Part shown: one piece after another, positions 48,799 through 59,300 of the stretch
How positions within the stretch are numbered: position 1 is the first letter of the stretch
How the letters are laid out: each line of letters begins with the position of its first letter
Assembly: GCA_023374045.1 (NCBI GenBank)
Contig: CM041776.1
Span: 122,479,733-122,543,732 of the forward strand
Direction of reading: 5' to 3'
Length of the DNA: 64,000 nucleotides
DNA from: Limonium bicolor
Taxonomy: Eukaryota; Streptophyta; Magnoliopsida; Caryophyllales; Plumbaginaceae
Program-made: the position numbers and the translations under genes
Notes under the pieces: generated by a model
What the model was told of the DNA's origin: nothing
What the model saw: the letters and a program-made list of their open reading frames with translations, nothing else
Database searches by the model: none

Positions 48799-49104
48799 AT
48801 GTCAACACCAATTGAAACCCAAAGCCTTTAGCACCACAACAAACACCACACACTTCCACCAGTGGCATGTTCATCATCTTAGAAACAGGTTGAAAATCTG
48901 TAATTCTTAGTCAGCAAATGATCATTTCACTTTCCTTTTTCAGTAGAGTTTTTCTCTGGCATTGTCATGTTTGACACCTTTTCCAACAGTTTCCTGTTTT
49001 GAACAAGTATCTTTCATATATTTTGATTGCATACATCTTATCATCATTGCCATGTTTGGCACTCCAGTAATCTGTTTTCATCATTTGCACGAGACCATTA
49101 TCTT

Positions 49105-49475
49105 CCTAACTCATTTTTAGTTCGAGACCCAAAATCAGTGCGAGACCCTGCATTTTTGTCATTTAGTACGAGACCTAGCATCTTCATTCAGTGCGATACC
49201 TAGAATTAGTGTGAGATCCAGCTTTTTCTTCATCCGTTTAGTACGAGACTTCAGTGCGAGACCCATCATTTTCTTCAGTGCGAGACCCATCATTTTCTTT
49301 CAGTGCGAGACCATGCATCTTCTTCAGTGTGAGACCCATCATCTTCATCAGTGCGAGACCCATCATTTTCTTCTGTGTGAGACCATGCATCTTCTTCAGT
49401 GTGAGCCTGTGCGTCATCATCCAGTGCGAGACCAGTTCGAGACCTAGTATCATCTTCAGTGCGAGACGGAGCGTG
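49105..49475 (+). repeat. GTGCGAGACC tandem array
   Basis: Irregular repeats of TCAGTGCGAGACCCATCATTTTCT and variants (TGTGAGACC, ATGCATCTTC), about 27-30 bp apart, more than ten units. Both strands have ORFs through it, as expected of a short repeat without stops; none is a convincing gene. Confidence 0.8.
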
Positions 49476-49660
49476 ATCTAAGTTGGCAGGGCAGAGGCAA
49501 TAAGTCCCCATCTTCATGTCAACTTTTTGGGAGAAAAAACTAGTGGGCAGTGGCAATAAGTCCCCTTAGAATATCATATCATCTTCTTCTGCATGACATC
49601 TACATTTGCATTACAGGTTCCCAACACCTTAGAATGTTCGGCAAACTTTATTTCACTTTA

Positions 49661-50010
49661 GGTAGTCAACGCCTTAGAATAACTTGACATCATTTCATTC
49701 ATTATAGGTAGTCAACGCCTTAAAATAGCTTGACATCATTTCATTCATTATAGGTAGTCAACGCCTTAGAATAGCTTGACATCATTTCATTCATTATAGG
49801 TAGTCAACACCTTAGAATAGCTTGACATCATTTCATTCATTATAGGTAGTCAACGCCTTAGAATAGCTTGACATTATTTCATTCATTATAGGTAGTCAGC
49901 GCCTTAGAATAGTCCGACATTACTTCATTTTTACCTTTAGGTGGTCGACGTCTTAGAATCACTTGACATCCTTCCACTTTACTCACAGGTAGTCAGCGTC
50001 TTAGAACAGC
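49661..50010 (+). repeat. 46-bp tandem array
   Basis: Eight units starting GGTAGTCAACGCCTTAGAAT at 49661, 49707, 49753, 49799, 49845, 49891, about 49940 and 49988. The first six are spaced exactly 46 bp and are nearly identical; the last two are diverged. Located just upstream of a Tat-type 3' LTR. Confidence 0.9.
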
Positions 50011-50135
50011 TCGAAACAATTTGTAAGATTTCAATTGCATGCTGGGTCTTTTAAGATCCAAAATTTTAGGGTGTCACTCAAGCATCAACTAGCCTTTTCA
50101 TTTCCATTTCAAAGTCTAGTTGACGGGGGGCAATC

Positions 50136-51746
50136 TGTTATACACAAGATTTTAACCCCCCGGAATAGAGTCTCTACTAATAGGCTAGTTTGGTCAAGTA
50201 GCGAGGGTTCCAAGTTCGATCGGCACATTTGAGAGTACTAGGGATAGCTTAGTCATCTTCAGGGGCATTTTCATAATTTTTCAAGGCTCCTAAGCCCCTA
50301 TGAGCTTTCTCTCTGCTCCAAATAAGGGACAAATCGATTCAAAATGCATTGAAATTTTAACCCATGATAGAGGACAACATTGTGAGCATAATGGCATTAG
50401 AATTTTGATTTTTTGAATTTCCAATAATTTTCTAGCAATTTCTGATTGAATCTGACGAGAAATTGAATTTAAAAATATTCCAATATCCAAAAATTTCGAT
50501 TCCACTTTAGAAAAATCAGAAATACCATCCTTTACCCATGTTTAAAATTTCATAGTCAAATTCCTTTTGGAAGCCCTTGAGCTAAAACGTCGGTAAATCT
50601 CAGTTTTTACCGGATTTTTCTATCTTTAAGGAGGCCTATATTAGGAACCTTATCCCTTGATCAAATCAGAACTTCAAGAACCCTAACCTTTCAAAAAACT
50701 CAGGCGTCACAACCTCCCCACGTTTTTACATATCTGAGCCCCAAAACTCCATCGAAATCTCACAAATCAACATCAAAACACTTTTTTCCGATTCCCACAA
50801 CATCATTCATCATCAAACCTTCACCAAAACAGCACCAAAATGTGAAGAACATCAAGAACGACCAGTGACCAGAAGCCCGGTTCGAAGTCCTTCCGAATCT
50901 GCCGTTAACGGGGCCTCCGAAGAATCCCGACGTGAAGAAACACCTAGAATCCGAAGGCGAAACAGGTTATAATTCAGGTTTTCTAACTCCCCTCGACTTC
51001 ATTAACTCTCTGTTAAAATTTGGAATCAAACTGAACCCTTTCGGCTCTTGGGTTAGCGTTTTTCTTTGCTTCTGCCCTTTAACTTGTTTGCTAAGTTTCA
51101 TGATTAATTCGACTTCAAATTGAAAACTTTTGATTACTAACATATTGTAAATCTTTCAGGCTACATGTACATAAATTTTGAGCGCCGAAAAAACTGTCGG
51201 GAACCACCAGAAAACCCCTGTCCGTGGGTGGTCTATGACCTCGGACCTATGGTCCGGGACCACGAATGGGTTGTCCGTGGCCACGAACACCCACGAACAG
51301 CGGCGGAATTTTAAATTTTCAAAACTTAGGTTTTTCTAAAAAATGTCCGGGCCCACGGACGTCCTGTCCGTGGCCCCGGGCTTTTTCAAATTTTCATTTT
51401 CTTTTAAATTCAACTTTCTTGTATAATTAGGTTAACCGGGGTCCGTGGGCTTGGACATTAGGACCTTGGCCACGGATGTCATCAAAATTTGACCAAATTC
51501 TGCCTCTAAAACCCTAGTTTAGGTAATTTTAATTTTCACTTTTACTTTCTGTCAAAATTGCTAAAAAACATAAAAAAACAGAAGCTTGCGCACTTAGGTT
51601 AAAACGACTTCGTAATAAGCCGTAAATAAACTAAGTAGACGAAAAACGACTTCTAGGGGTAATGAAAGTAATTTGAACCCTAATTAAGTTGAATATCAAG
51701 CCCCCGAACCCGAACTCTCCTTTCCTAATTTGATCTAGGTTAAAAT
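50136..51746 (+). repeat. Tat-type LTR D
   Basis: Starts TGTTATAC directly after a polypurine tract (ACGGGGGGCAATC) and runs to about 51746, just before a GGCGGCGACTC sequence that looks like the primer site of Tat-type elements. The right end is uncertain by some bases. It contains GC-rich inverted repeats around GTCCGTGG, GGTCCGGGACC and CCCACGGAC at 51215-51475. No genes; ORF 50932-51123 has no known domain. Confidence 0.62.
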
Positions 51747-52339
51747 TAGGCGGCGACTCATAATAGGTTCCAGTGAGCTAACTTAGGTTTTAATAATTAT
51801 GGTTATATGGCTTAGTTATTAAACTTAGGTTATAAGTGGACCTAAAACCCGACTAGATCCTGATCAACATAAATCAACATAGGATAGGGTTTAAAAATCG
51901 AGGCTCACAATGTGTTAGTTTGTTACCAAATGATTTATTTGTCCTAAACTGTGTTAATTTGTGTCTTGAGTGATTGGTATAATTTACTATTCATTGGGAC
52001 TAGTAAAAGTATATTCTTTGATTCACTCTTGATATCGGTGTTCTTTATTGATGTAATGATGTATTACATGTTATATTAACTTTTGGAGTTGATTTCTCCT
52101 TATTAATGTATCCTCTTTAGTCCATTATTTTATGTGAGACTTAGTGCTCATTTTTGGACTATACATTTTTGGGGTACAACTAACACCTTAGAATTTCCCA
52201 GCACAATCAAATCGATTGCAGTGGATGAGTTCAAGGTAGCAAGATCAAGATTTCAAGGCCCGATAAAATTTTGGATGTCACTCAATCTTCAACTTATCTT
52301 TTAATTTACATTACAAAGTCTAGTTAACGGGTGGCATTC
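51747..52339 (+). mobile_element. Deleted internal region between two Tat-type LTRs
   Basis: The left half (51747 to about 52150) starts with a primer-site-like GGCGGCGACTC and matches the leader at 58846-59000. The right half (about 52180-52339) matches the 3' internal end at 50000-50135, finishing in a degenerate polypurine tract AACGGGTGGCATTC. So only the two ends of an internal region remain, about 0.6 kb. Confidence 0.6.
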
Positions 52340-53464
52340 TGTTATACCCATAATTTTGACCCTTGGCTAAGGTCCTAAAGCACAATTACAAGTACAAGGG
52401 TAAAACATTCATAAGACTTAAGGTCAAGGATTTTCAAGGGTATTATTGGAACTTTCTATGTTTATATGGTGTTTTTTACACCTCCAAACGGTTTCAACAT
52501 CATATTTTTCATAAAGGGTACACTTCATAATTTTAGGATAGTTTTTGTTCTAGAAATACAGCTTTTCGTTCATATTATAAAATAACTTCCTTTATAAAAG
52601 CCCTAAAGTACAAAAATAGAAAGATAGAGTTCCATTTGCTAAAATTTGAATTTGCACTTGGCTAGCATGTCTAGTCATAGTCATAAACCAAAGCAAAATT
52701 TGTTTGAGCTAAAACCCAATTTTACGGAGATTCTTTGAAATTCTCTCTTATCCGAAAAATACCCATAACAATTCTAAATATTTTGAAAATTTGACATAGG
52801 ATAAAGGATCACATTTGGAATGATCTCGTTGGAATTTGTAATTTCCAATACTTATTTACAAATTATTGAAAGCGCCAGAGTGGAGGATTTTATTAATCAC
52901 TTGTTTATCCCGATGATATGATTCTAACTCTCAAAATCTGTAAAAAATAATCGTTTATCTACTATTCACAATTTCACAATCAGATTTAACCTATAGGTCT
53001 GCGAACCTGACATTTTAAACTTAGTTTGTTTAGCGAGAAATATTTTTATCAATTCGTTTAGGCCTTTTCCTATATAAACAGCCCTTTCCTTTGACTTAAA
53101 CACACATTTAAACACATTAGAAGTCAGAGAGAACTCTCTCAAAGCTGCCTGCCACGAATTTCCATACCTAAGTACAGAAAATCTACCAAAATCACGCAAA
53201 ATAAATTTTTTTCTCCATCAGACTTCCAAACACCAAAATCCCACAAAATCTATACCAAATCATGAAGAAAAACACCGAGGAGGCACCACCAAAAGTTAAA
53301 GGTCATCGCTCAACAAGAAGCTTATCAACAAACCAATCAAAGATTTCTGACATGCGTGGACAAACTCATGGAGTATTCAAACCAAGTTAGTAATTTGAAA
53401 ATTTTCAACCTACAACCTTCACACACTCCCCACTTCAATCTGCTATAAAAACTCGATCTTGAAG

Positions 53465-53628
53465 TAATGGTCCAGTATAGCTCTGGGCCCAACGATAGTA
53501 TTACAGCCCAACATATATTGTATCTGTCCCGATCCAATTGTACTCTATATATACTCTATGTTAACAAATATCTGCAATCGATTGAACATTAATACAACAG
53601 TACAAAATATCCCAACGTCTTTGCATTA
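53465..53628 (+). repeat. Copia 5' LTR
   Basis: 164 bp, TAATGGTCC...TTTGCATTA; contains TCTATATATACTC as a likely TATA region. One base is different at two positions relative to the 3' LTR (a C/T near 53528 and a C/T near 53571). Confidence 0.9.
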
Positions 53629-53640
53629 TGGTATCGGAGC
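53629..53640 (+). other. Copia primer-binding site
   Basis: TGGTATCGGAGC, one base different from the standard tRNA-iMet complement TGGTATCAGAGC, immediately after the LTR. Confidence 0.85.
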
Positions 53641-53744
53641 TACTTGCTCTCCAAGCTTCATTCGATCCAAATTTTTTCTCTCTAGCTCTCGCCTCCATGT
53701 ATCTACTATAATCAATCTGGACGTTAGTACTTTTGATCTTCACA

Positions 53745-54920
53745 ATGGCAGCTTCACAGGACTCCACAAGTGGATCTACAGCGGCGGCTGGGATTTCTTC
53801 TTCAACTCCCGTCACTTCTGCTGTAAATACAACACCACCACACAATATATTAGCAGCAGCAGCAAACTTAACAAAACTCACTATGGATAATTTCCGGATC
53901 TGGAAAGGTACTATTCTACCATTTCTTAAGGGGAATGATTTGTATAAGTTTGTAGATGGATCGTACACATGTCCAGCAAAATATGTCTCAGATCAGTTGA
54001 ATCCAGAATATACTAAGTGGATTTCTCAGGATCAACTTATAATTTCGGTGTTGCTTTCATCCCTTACCTCACCTATTTTATCTCAAGTTGTGGGATTAGA
54101 ACCTTCTGCTGCCGTATGGACATATATCCACAATACTTTCTCTGCTCAGACTATTGCTCATATGGGGCAACTTCATTTACAGTTGGCTGGTATTAGTAAG
54201 AAAGGCGACGAGTCTGTTATGAGCTACTATAATCGAGCTCAATCACTTGCTGATTCTCTGGCTATGACTGGGCACAATGTGTCTGATAGAGAATTTCTCA
54301 TCTATGTTCTTCGTGGTTTACCTCAGGAGTACGAGGCTCTAGTTACCAATATTATCACTCGATCTACTGCTTGTACTCCTAGTGAGCTTTTGAGTTTTCT
54401 GTTGGTTTATGAGGATCGTCTTACTGAGGTTAACAAACAGGCTCAAAACTTGGTATCTGTGAATACTACTGCTGTTTCATCATCTTCTAAATCTCGATCT
54501 GGCTCTAACTCTTCTCAACGAGGGGGTTATCAAGGGCGCAAGTCTAATAGTCACAGGGGGCGAGGCAGGCATAATTACTCTTATTCTTCCAATCAGGCTG
54601 GTTCTACTCCCAGCTACAGGCCCTCTACAAACTTCACAGGCCAGCCAGATCACAGGCCTCAGTGCCAGATTTGTTTCAAGCATGGACACACTGCTCTTCA
54701 ATGTTATCATCGGTTCAATTTCAGCTATCAGGCTCGGCCCCCAAGCACCATCTCTGCTAATGCAACAATGAACTTCTCCCCTTCTGAGTGGCTGCCAGAC
54801 ACAGCAGCCACACACCATTTCACTGGGGATCCCACTAAATTCACTGGCCAGGCCACAGAATATCAAGGAACAGAAGTAATACAGCTAGGGGATGGCAGTG
54901 CTTTACCTATCACTCAATAG
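53745..54920 (+). CDS. Copia Gag and protease start, ending at a stop mutation
   Basis: The best start is ATG 53745 (MAASQDSTSGS), 391 codons to TAG at 54918. Copia Gag domain spans roughly residues 40-230 (FRIWKGTILPFL, YEDRL at the end), then a serine- and glycine-rich basic linker and a CCHC knuckle C-Q-I-C-F-K-H-G-H-T-A-L-Q-C near residue 307. Protease begins with WLPDTAATHHFT near residue 350, where DTA is the active site. The TAG lies in frame with the continuing pol at 54921, so it is a point stop within protease, not the natural end. Confidence 0.9.
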   Translation: MAASQDSTSGSTAAAGISSSTPVTSAVNTTPPHNILAAAANLTKLTMDNFRIWKGTILPFLKGNDLYKFVDGSYTCPAKYVSDQLNPEYTKWISQDQLIISVLLSSLTSPILSQVVGLEPSAAVWTYIHNTFSAQTIAHMGQLHLQLAGISKKGDESVMSYYNRAQSLADSLAMTGHNVSDREFLIYVLRGLPQEYEALVTNIITRSTACTPSELLSFLLVYEDRLTEVNKQAQNLVSVNTTAVSSSSKSRSGSNSSQRGGYQGRKSNSHRGRGRHNYSYSSNQAGSTPSYRPSTNFTGQPDHRPQCQICFKHGHTALQCYHRFNFSYQARPPSTISANATMNFSPSEWLPDTAATHHFTGDPTKFTGQATEYQGTEVIQLGDGSALPITQ

Positions 54921-55852
54921 GGATCTGGTATTCTAACTACCCCTGCTGGTGTTTTTAATTTGGATAATATGCTTTATTCCCCTTCCTTGCATAAGAATCT
55001 GATTTCAGTTAATCGGTTCTGTGTTGATAATAAAGTATATTTTGAATTTCATCCCACATATTTTCTCTTGAAGGACATTTCTACACAGAAAATAATTCTA
55101 CAAGGGGGAGTTAAAGATGGCGTTTACGTTATGCCAGAGAAGTTTTTCAGACCTCAGATGAATTTTGGTGCACGGACATCTGGGGCTGTTTGGCATTGCA
55201 GGCTTGGTCATCCATCTGGTTCTATTACTAGTCAGATTATCAATAAATTTCAGCATCCTGTTGCAAACAATTTTAAACAGGAGTTTTGTAAGGCTTGTTG
55301 CCAGGGCAAGAGTCATGCTCTACCCCATTACCCCTTTGTTTCTTACACAGATTCCCCGTTTGCCTTACTGTTTTTAGATTTGTGGGGACCTGCTTATATG
55401 ACTTCAGTTGATGGGTTTCGTTATTACCTGATTATTGTGGATGATTATTCTAAATATATCTGGCTTTTTATATTGCACAAAAGTCTGATGTGGCTCGAAT
55501 TTTTCCTGTCTTCTATAAAATGGTGCAAGTTCAGTTTGGCACTAATGTTAAGTCTATACAGACTGATGGGGGAGGTGAATTTCAGGGACTGAAATTGTTT
55601 CTGCAACAACAGGGAATATCACACAGATTATCTTGCCCTTATTCCCATCAGCAGAATGGGACTGTTGAGGTGCGAAACAGAATAGTGGTTGAGAAGGGAT
55701 TGGCTCTTCTTGCTCAGAGTTCTATGCCTTTAACCTATTGGAGTTATGCTTTTAAAACCGCTGTCTATTTACTTAATCGAACTCCATCAAAAGTCATTGA
55801 ATTTCAGTCTCCTTTTCACAGGCTTTTTGGCAAAGATCCTGATTACCTCTAA
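54921..55852 (+). pseudogene. Copia protease end and integrase, broken
   Basis: Continues the protease (GVFNLDNMLYSP) into integrase: the zinc domain has H in GAVWHCRLGHP and C in FCKACCQGKSH, and the core has FLDLWGP (first D), QTDGGGEF (second D, about 55560) and NGTVEVRNRIVVEKG (E). One A is missing in the run at 55479-55482, so the frame changes there. TAA at 55850 is a further in-frame stop before VFGSACWPNL. Confidence 0.88.
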
Positions 55853-57991
55853 CTCAAAGTGTTTGGGTCCGCTTGCTGGCCCAATCTACGGTCTCATAAC
55901 ACCAACAAACTTTCTTTTCGCTCTAAGGAATGTATTTTTCTCGGATATTCTCCCACTCACACCGGCTATATTTGTCTTGACTACCTAGCCAATAACTCAT
56001 ACATTTCTCGGGATGTTCTTTTTAATGAGACTCATTTTCCTTTTGCCACTATCTCCTCCTCCCCACAGAATACAGATTCTGATATCAATCCCACTTCTAC
56101 CTTACTTCTTGTTCCCTCTGTATCCTCTCCTAACCCCACATCAAATACATCTCCTCTCCCACTTCCCCAAACACCATCGTCTACTAATCACCACTCTCCC
56201 ACTTCCTCCTCATCTCAGCCTATTCCCTCTTCTTTCTCACCCTTGCCTTTATCCTGTGACTCCCAGCCTCCAACAGACACACCTGATCCTTTACCAGCTC
56301 CTAATCTTCATCCTACGGTTACCAGGGGCAAGAACAACATCTTCAAACCTAATATCCGCACAGATGGCAAATATAATTGGATTCCTAACACTCAGCTCCA
56401 CTCTACTATCTCCACATCTACTCCTATCCCTGAAAACCCCACCTACACTCAAGCCAAAAAAATTCCTGAATGGCAAGCAGCTATGCAGCAAGAATTTGAT
56501 GCCTTGGTCAAAACTAATACATGGCAGTTGGTTCCTTTTAAGGAAGGCATGAACGTTTTGGGAGTCAAATGGGTTCTTAAGACCAAACGGAAATCAGATG
56601 GCTCTATTGAGCGACGGAAAGCCAGATTAGTTGCCCAAGGGTTTAATCAGTCCCATGGAATTGATTATACCGAGACCTACAGTCCTGTGGTCAAGGTTTC
56701 TACTGTTCGTTTGGTTCTCTCCATTGCTGTTTCTAGTGGTTGGCCCATTAATCAAATTGATGTGAGCAACGCCTTTTTACATGGTGAATTGGATGAAAAA
56801 GTTCTTGTTAAACAGCCCCCCGGGTTTATAGATCCACAACATCCTACACATGTGTGTCTGTTGCATAAGGCCTTATACGGCCTCAAGCAGTCCCCTAGGA
56901 TGTGGTATTCTAAACTCAGCAGTTTTCTTACTGAGATTGGGTTTACAATTTCTCAATCAGATAGTTCGTTATTTGTTTTCAGAAACAGAAAGGAGGTGGT
57001 CTATATTCTCGTATACGTTGATGACATAGTGATTACTGGATCTACCCCATTCCTAGTCAAACAAGTAATTAGCAGACTGTCTCAAACATTTCCTGTTCGA
57101 GACCTTGGGTCCTTAAAATTTTTTCTAGGGATTCAAGCCTTACGCACTACTTCTGGTCTGTTGCTGTGTCAAAGTCAGTATATCACCGACTTATTGAATA
57201 ACACTAATATGCAGCACAGCAAATCCACTCCAACTCCTATGAGTAATACAGTCAAGCCAGATTCCATGGAATCCCCCCCTTTTCATGACCCTACGTTATA
57301 CAGACAAGTGGTGGGAAGCTTGCAGTATTTGGCGTTTACACGCCCAGACATAGGATATGCTGTTAATAAAGTCAGTCAGTACATGCACTCACCTTTGGAG
57401 ATCCACTGGCAGTGTGTAAAACGCATCTTGCGCTACCTTGCTCACACGAGGAATTTGGGATTGTTCTTTCCTTCCTCCTCTGATGGCCAGCTCCGGGTGT
57501 ACAGCGATGCGGATTGGGCTGGTTCTTCCCTCGACCAAAGATCCACCACCGGTTTCTGCATATTTTTCGGGGACTGTTTAATTTCATGGAGCTCTAAGAA
57601 GCAGAAATCTGTTGCGAAATCATCAACGGAAGCTGAATTCAAAGCCTTAGCTACCGCCGCATCTGAGTGTATCTGGATTCAAAATTTATTGTCGGAATTA
57701 GGGTTTTACCTTCGGGCTGCTCCTCGGCTGTTTTGCGATAATCTCGCTGCCACTTTCCTAGCTAAGAACACAACTTCGAATAGCAGCGCAAAACATGTGG
57801 ACGTCGATTATTTCTTTGTTCAGGAAAGAGTTCAAAATCGGAGTCTTTCTGTTCTTCATATTCCATCGGAGGAGCAAATCGCGGATATCCTCACGAAGCC
57901 TGTCGGCACCTCTCGTTTCTCTGAGTTACGATCCAAACTGCCCCTGGCTCACTACAGTCTTGGATCGCGGGAGGGTAATGGTCCAGTATAG
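55853..57991 (+). CDS. Copia integrase C terminus, RT and RNase H
   Basis: An open stretch of more than 700 codons. After a proline- and serine-rich linker (about 56050-56330) comes RT: EWQAAMQQEFDAL, WVLKTKRKSDGS, ARLVAQGFNQ, the first metal-binding DVSNAFLHG and the catalytic YVDDIVITG near 57015. RNase H follows with YSDADWAGSSLDQRSTTG, SSTEAEFKAL and HVDVDYFF, ending LTKPV. The frame stops with TAG at 57989, inside the 3' LTR, so pol overlaps the LTR by 16 bases. Confidence 0.9.
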   Translation, partial: LKVFGSACWPNLRSHNTNKLSFRSKECIFLGYSPTHTGYICLDYLANNSYISRDVLFNETHFPFATISSSPQNTDSDINPTSTLLLVPSVSSPNPTSNTSPLPLPQTPSSTNHHSPTSSSSQPIPSSFSPLPLSCDSQPPTDTPDPLPAPNLHPTVTRGKNNIFKPNIRTDGKYNWIPNTQLHSTISTSTPIPENPTYTQAKKIPEWQAAMQQEFDALVKTNTWQLVPFKEGMNVLGVKWVLKTKRKSDGSIERRKARLVAQGFNQSHGIDYTETYSPVVKVSTVRLVLSIAVSSGWPINQIDVSNAFLHGELDEKVLVKQPPGFIDPQHPTHVCLLHKALYGLKQSPRMWYSKLSSFLTEIGFTISQSDSSLFVFRNRKEVVYILVYVDDIVITGSTPFLVKQVISRLSQTFPVRDLGSLKFFLGIQALRTTSGLLLCQSQYITDLLNNTNMQHSKSTPTPMSNTVKPDSMESPPFHDPTLYRQVVGSLQYLAFTRPDIGYAVNKVSQYMHSPLEIHWQCVKRILRYLAHTRNLGLFFPSSSDGQLRVYSDADWAGSSLDQRSTTGFCIFFGDCLISWSSKKQKSVAKSSTEAEFKALATAASECIWIQNLLSELGFYLRAAPRLFCDNLAATFLAKNTTSNSSAKHVDVDYFFVQERVQNRSLSVLHIPSEEQIADILTKPVGTSRFSELRSKLPLAHYSLGSREGNGPV

Positions 57992-58139
57992 CTCTGGGCC
58001 CAACGATAGTATTACAGCCCAACATATATTGTATCTGTCCTGATCCAATTGTACTCTATATATACTCTATGTTAATAAATATCTGCAATCGATTGAACAT
58101 TAATACAACAGTACAAAATATCCCAACGTCTTTGCATTA
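57976..58139 (+). repeat. Copia 3' LTR
   Basis: 164 bp, TAATGGTCC...TTTGCATTA, two base differences from the 5' copy, followed by target duplication TGAAG at 58140-58144. Preceded by a purine-rich GCGGGAGGG tract. Confidence 0.9.
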
Positions 58140-58845
58140 TGAAGTGTGATTTTCTCCGAGTCTTGTTACTTTTTGTCTAATAACTTGTTTGCTATGTTTT
58201 GCCATGAACTCAACATCAAACAGAAAACTTTTAACCACCAATTGACTTAGAATTATCTAAGGAACTCACTCTAAAAATTTGAGCCAAAAGTACAATTGGG
58301 ATTGTGTTAAAATCGTCGTCAGAGGGTTGTCCTCACCTACAGACACCGTGTCCAGGGTCTAGGACTCCACGTCTGAGGTACTAAACAAACCACGACAATT
58401 GCAGGAATTAATTTTGAATTTAATTTATGACTATTTACGGTTAGTTTGTGGTCACGGAATTAGGTTTATGGTCACAGACATTAGATATGTTTTATCATTT
58501 GATAATTTTATGTTTTCTGATTAATTTTTAGATTTAGGTTCATGGTCACGAACACTAGGTTTATAGTGAAGGACGGTGGAAATTTTTTATCTAATGTTAT
58601 TCCCGAAACCCTTGCTAATGTTAGTTTAATTTACTCCTTCAATTTTCATCAAAAAATGTTTAAAAACTCAAAAATACAGAAGGTGCCTCATATATTAAGT
58701 CAATTTAGGTTAAAGCGTAAAAATGACATAAGTAGATTGAAAATAGCATCAAATGGTGGTGAAAGTAATTGAACCTTGAAAAAGCTATATTACCAAGTCC
58801 TCGAACCCAAGACTCTACCTTTCCTAGTTCGATTAGGTTAAAACT

Positions 58846-59300
58846 TGGTGGTGACTCAATCATAGGTTACAGTGTGCTAACATTAAAAGTCATTGTTTTA
58901 TAACATAATTTTTAAGCTTAGGGTATAAGTGGACCTAGAACCTGAATTGATCCTAGCTTGCTAGACCATATAGGATATGGTTCGTAAACATGGGCTCACA
59001 AATCCACTAAAATCCTTTCTCTATTCTAAGAACATAATAAATCCTGGTATCGAAATGCTCTCACTCACTTACAAATATACCCTAACTTCCAATTAAACTC
59101 TCACAAGACTGATACAATTTCTCTGCTACTAAGCTTGCGTTTTCGCTCAGCTCATATCGTTAATCAATCGTCTTAGTGCTCTCAGTATATAAGGAAATTA
59201 ATCTATGTTTTATCTTCTAATTTTGATACTGGATAAAGTGCATAAATGAGTAACACAAAGATAATGAGATCTGTGAATTTCTATTTGGAAGAAACCGGTT
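58846..59300 (+). mobile_element. Leader of a Tat-type element after LTR E
   Basis: Begins TTGGTGGTGACTC, then matches 51760-51920 (GGGTATAAGTGGACCTAGAACC, GGGCTCACAA) for about 150 bp. Further right the match fades. No Gag or pol could be recognised. Confidence 0.45.

Larger units (their letters stand above)
47426..50135 (+). mobile_element. 3' untranslated region of a Tat-type element (D)
   Basis: Non-coding sequence ending in the polypurine tract GACGGGGGGCAATC at 50122-50135. It contains several GGGGGCAAT motifs (47615, 48702, 48771), two covarying hairpins (48705-48798), a CAGTGCGAGACC array (about 49105-49470) and a 46-bp tandem array (49661-50010). Tandem repeats in this place are known for Tat-lineage elements. 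ORFs of 60-88 codons come from the repeats or have no domain. Confidence 0.65.
53465..58139 (+). mobile_element. Young Ty1/copia element with short LTRs
   Basis: 4675 bp. LTRs of 164 bp (53465-53628 and 57976-58139) differ at two sites only. A perfect target duplication TGAAG (53460-53464, 58140-58144) flanks it. LTR ends are TAATGG...GCATTA rather than TG...CA. Primer site TGGTATCGGAGC (53629-53640) follows the LTR without a gap, and GCGGGAGGG precedes the 3' LTR. Gag-PR-INT-RT-RH order is copia. Two stops and one frameshift in the middle of pol inactivate it. Short LTRs and one CCHC knuckle fit an Ale-like lineage, not proven here. Confidence 0.93.
52340..58845 (+). repeat. Tat-type LTR E, interrupted by copia element
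   Basis: Starts TGTTATACCCATAATTTTGACC, the typical Tat-type start; left part 52340-53464, right part 58140-58845, with the copia element between. It ends just before TTGGTGGTGACTC (primer-site-like, 58846-58857). The 3' part aligns with 51650-51745 of LTR D. It is more diverged from D than the two LTRs of one young insertion would be. Confidence 0.62.

Noticed and set aside
49211..49556. ORFs on both strands across the GTGCGAGACC array
   Set aside because: A short tandem repeat without stops gives ORFs in several frames; the peptides are simple repeats.
54480..54866. 128-codon minus-strand ORF in copia
   Set aside because: Shadow of the gag/protease coding frame on the opposite strand.
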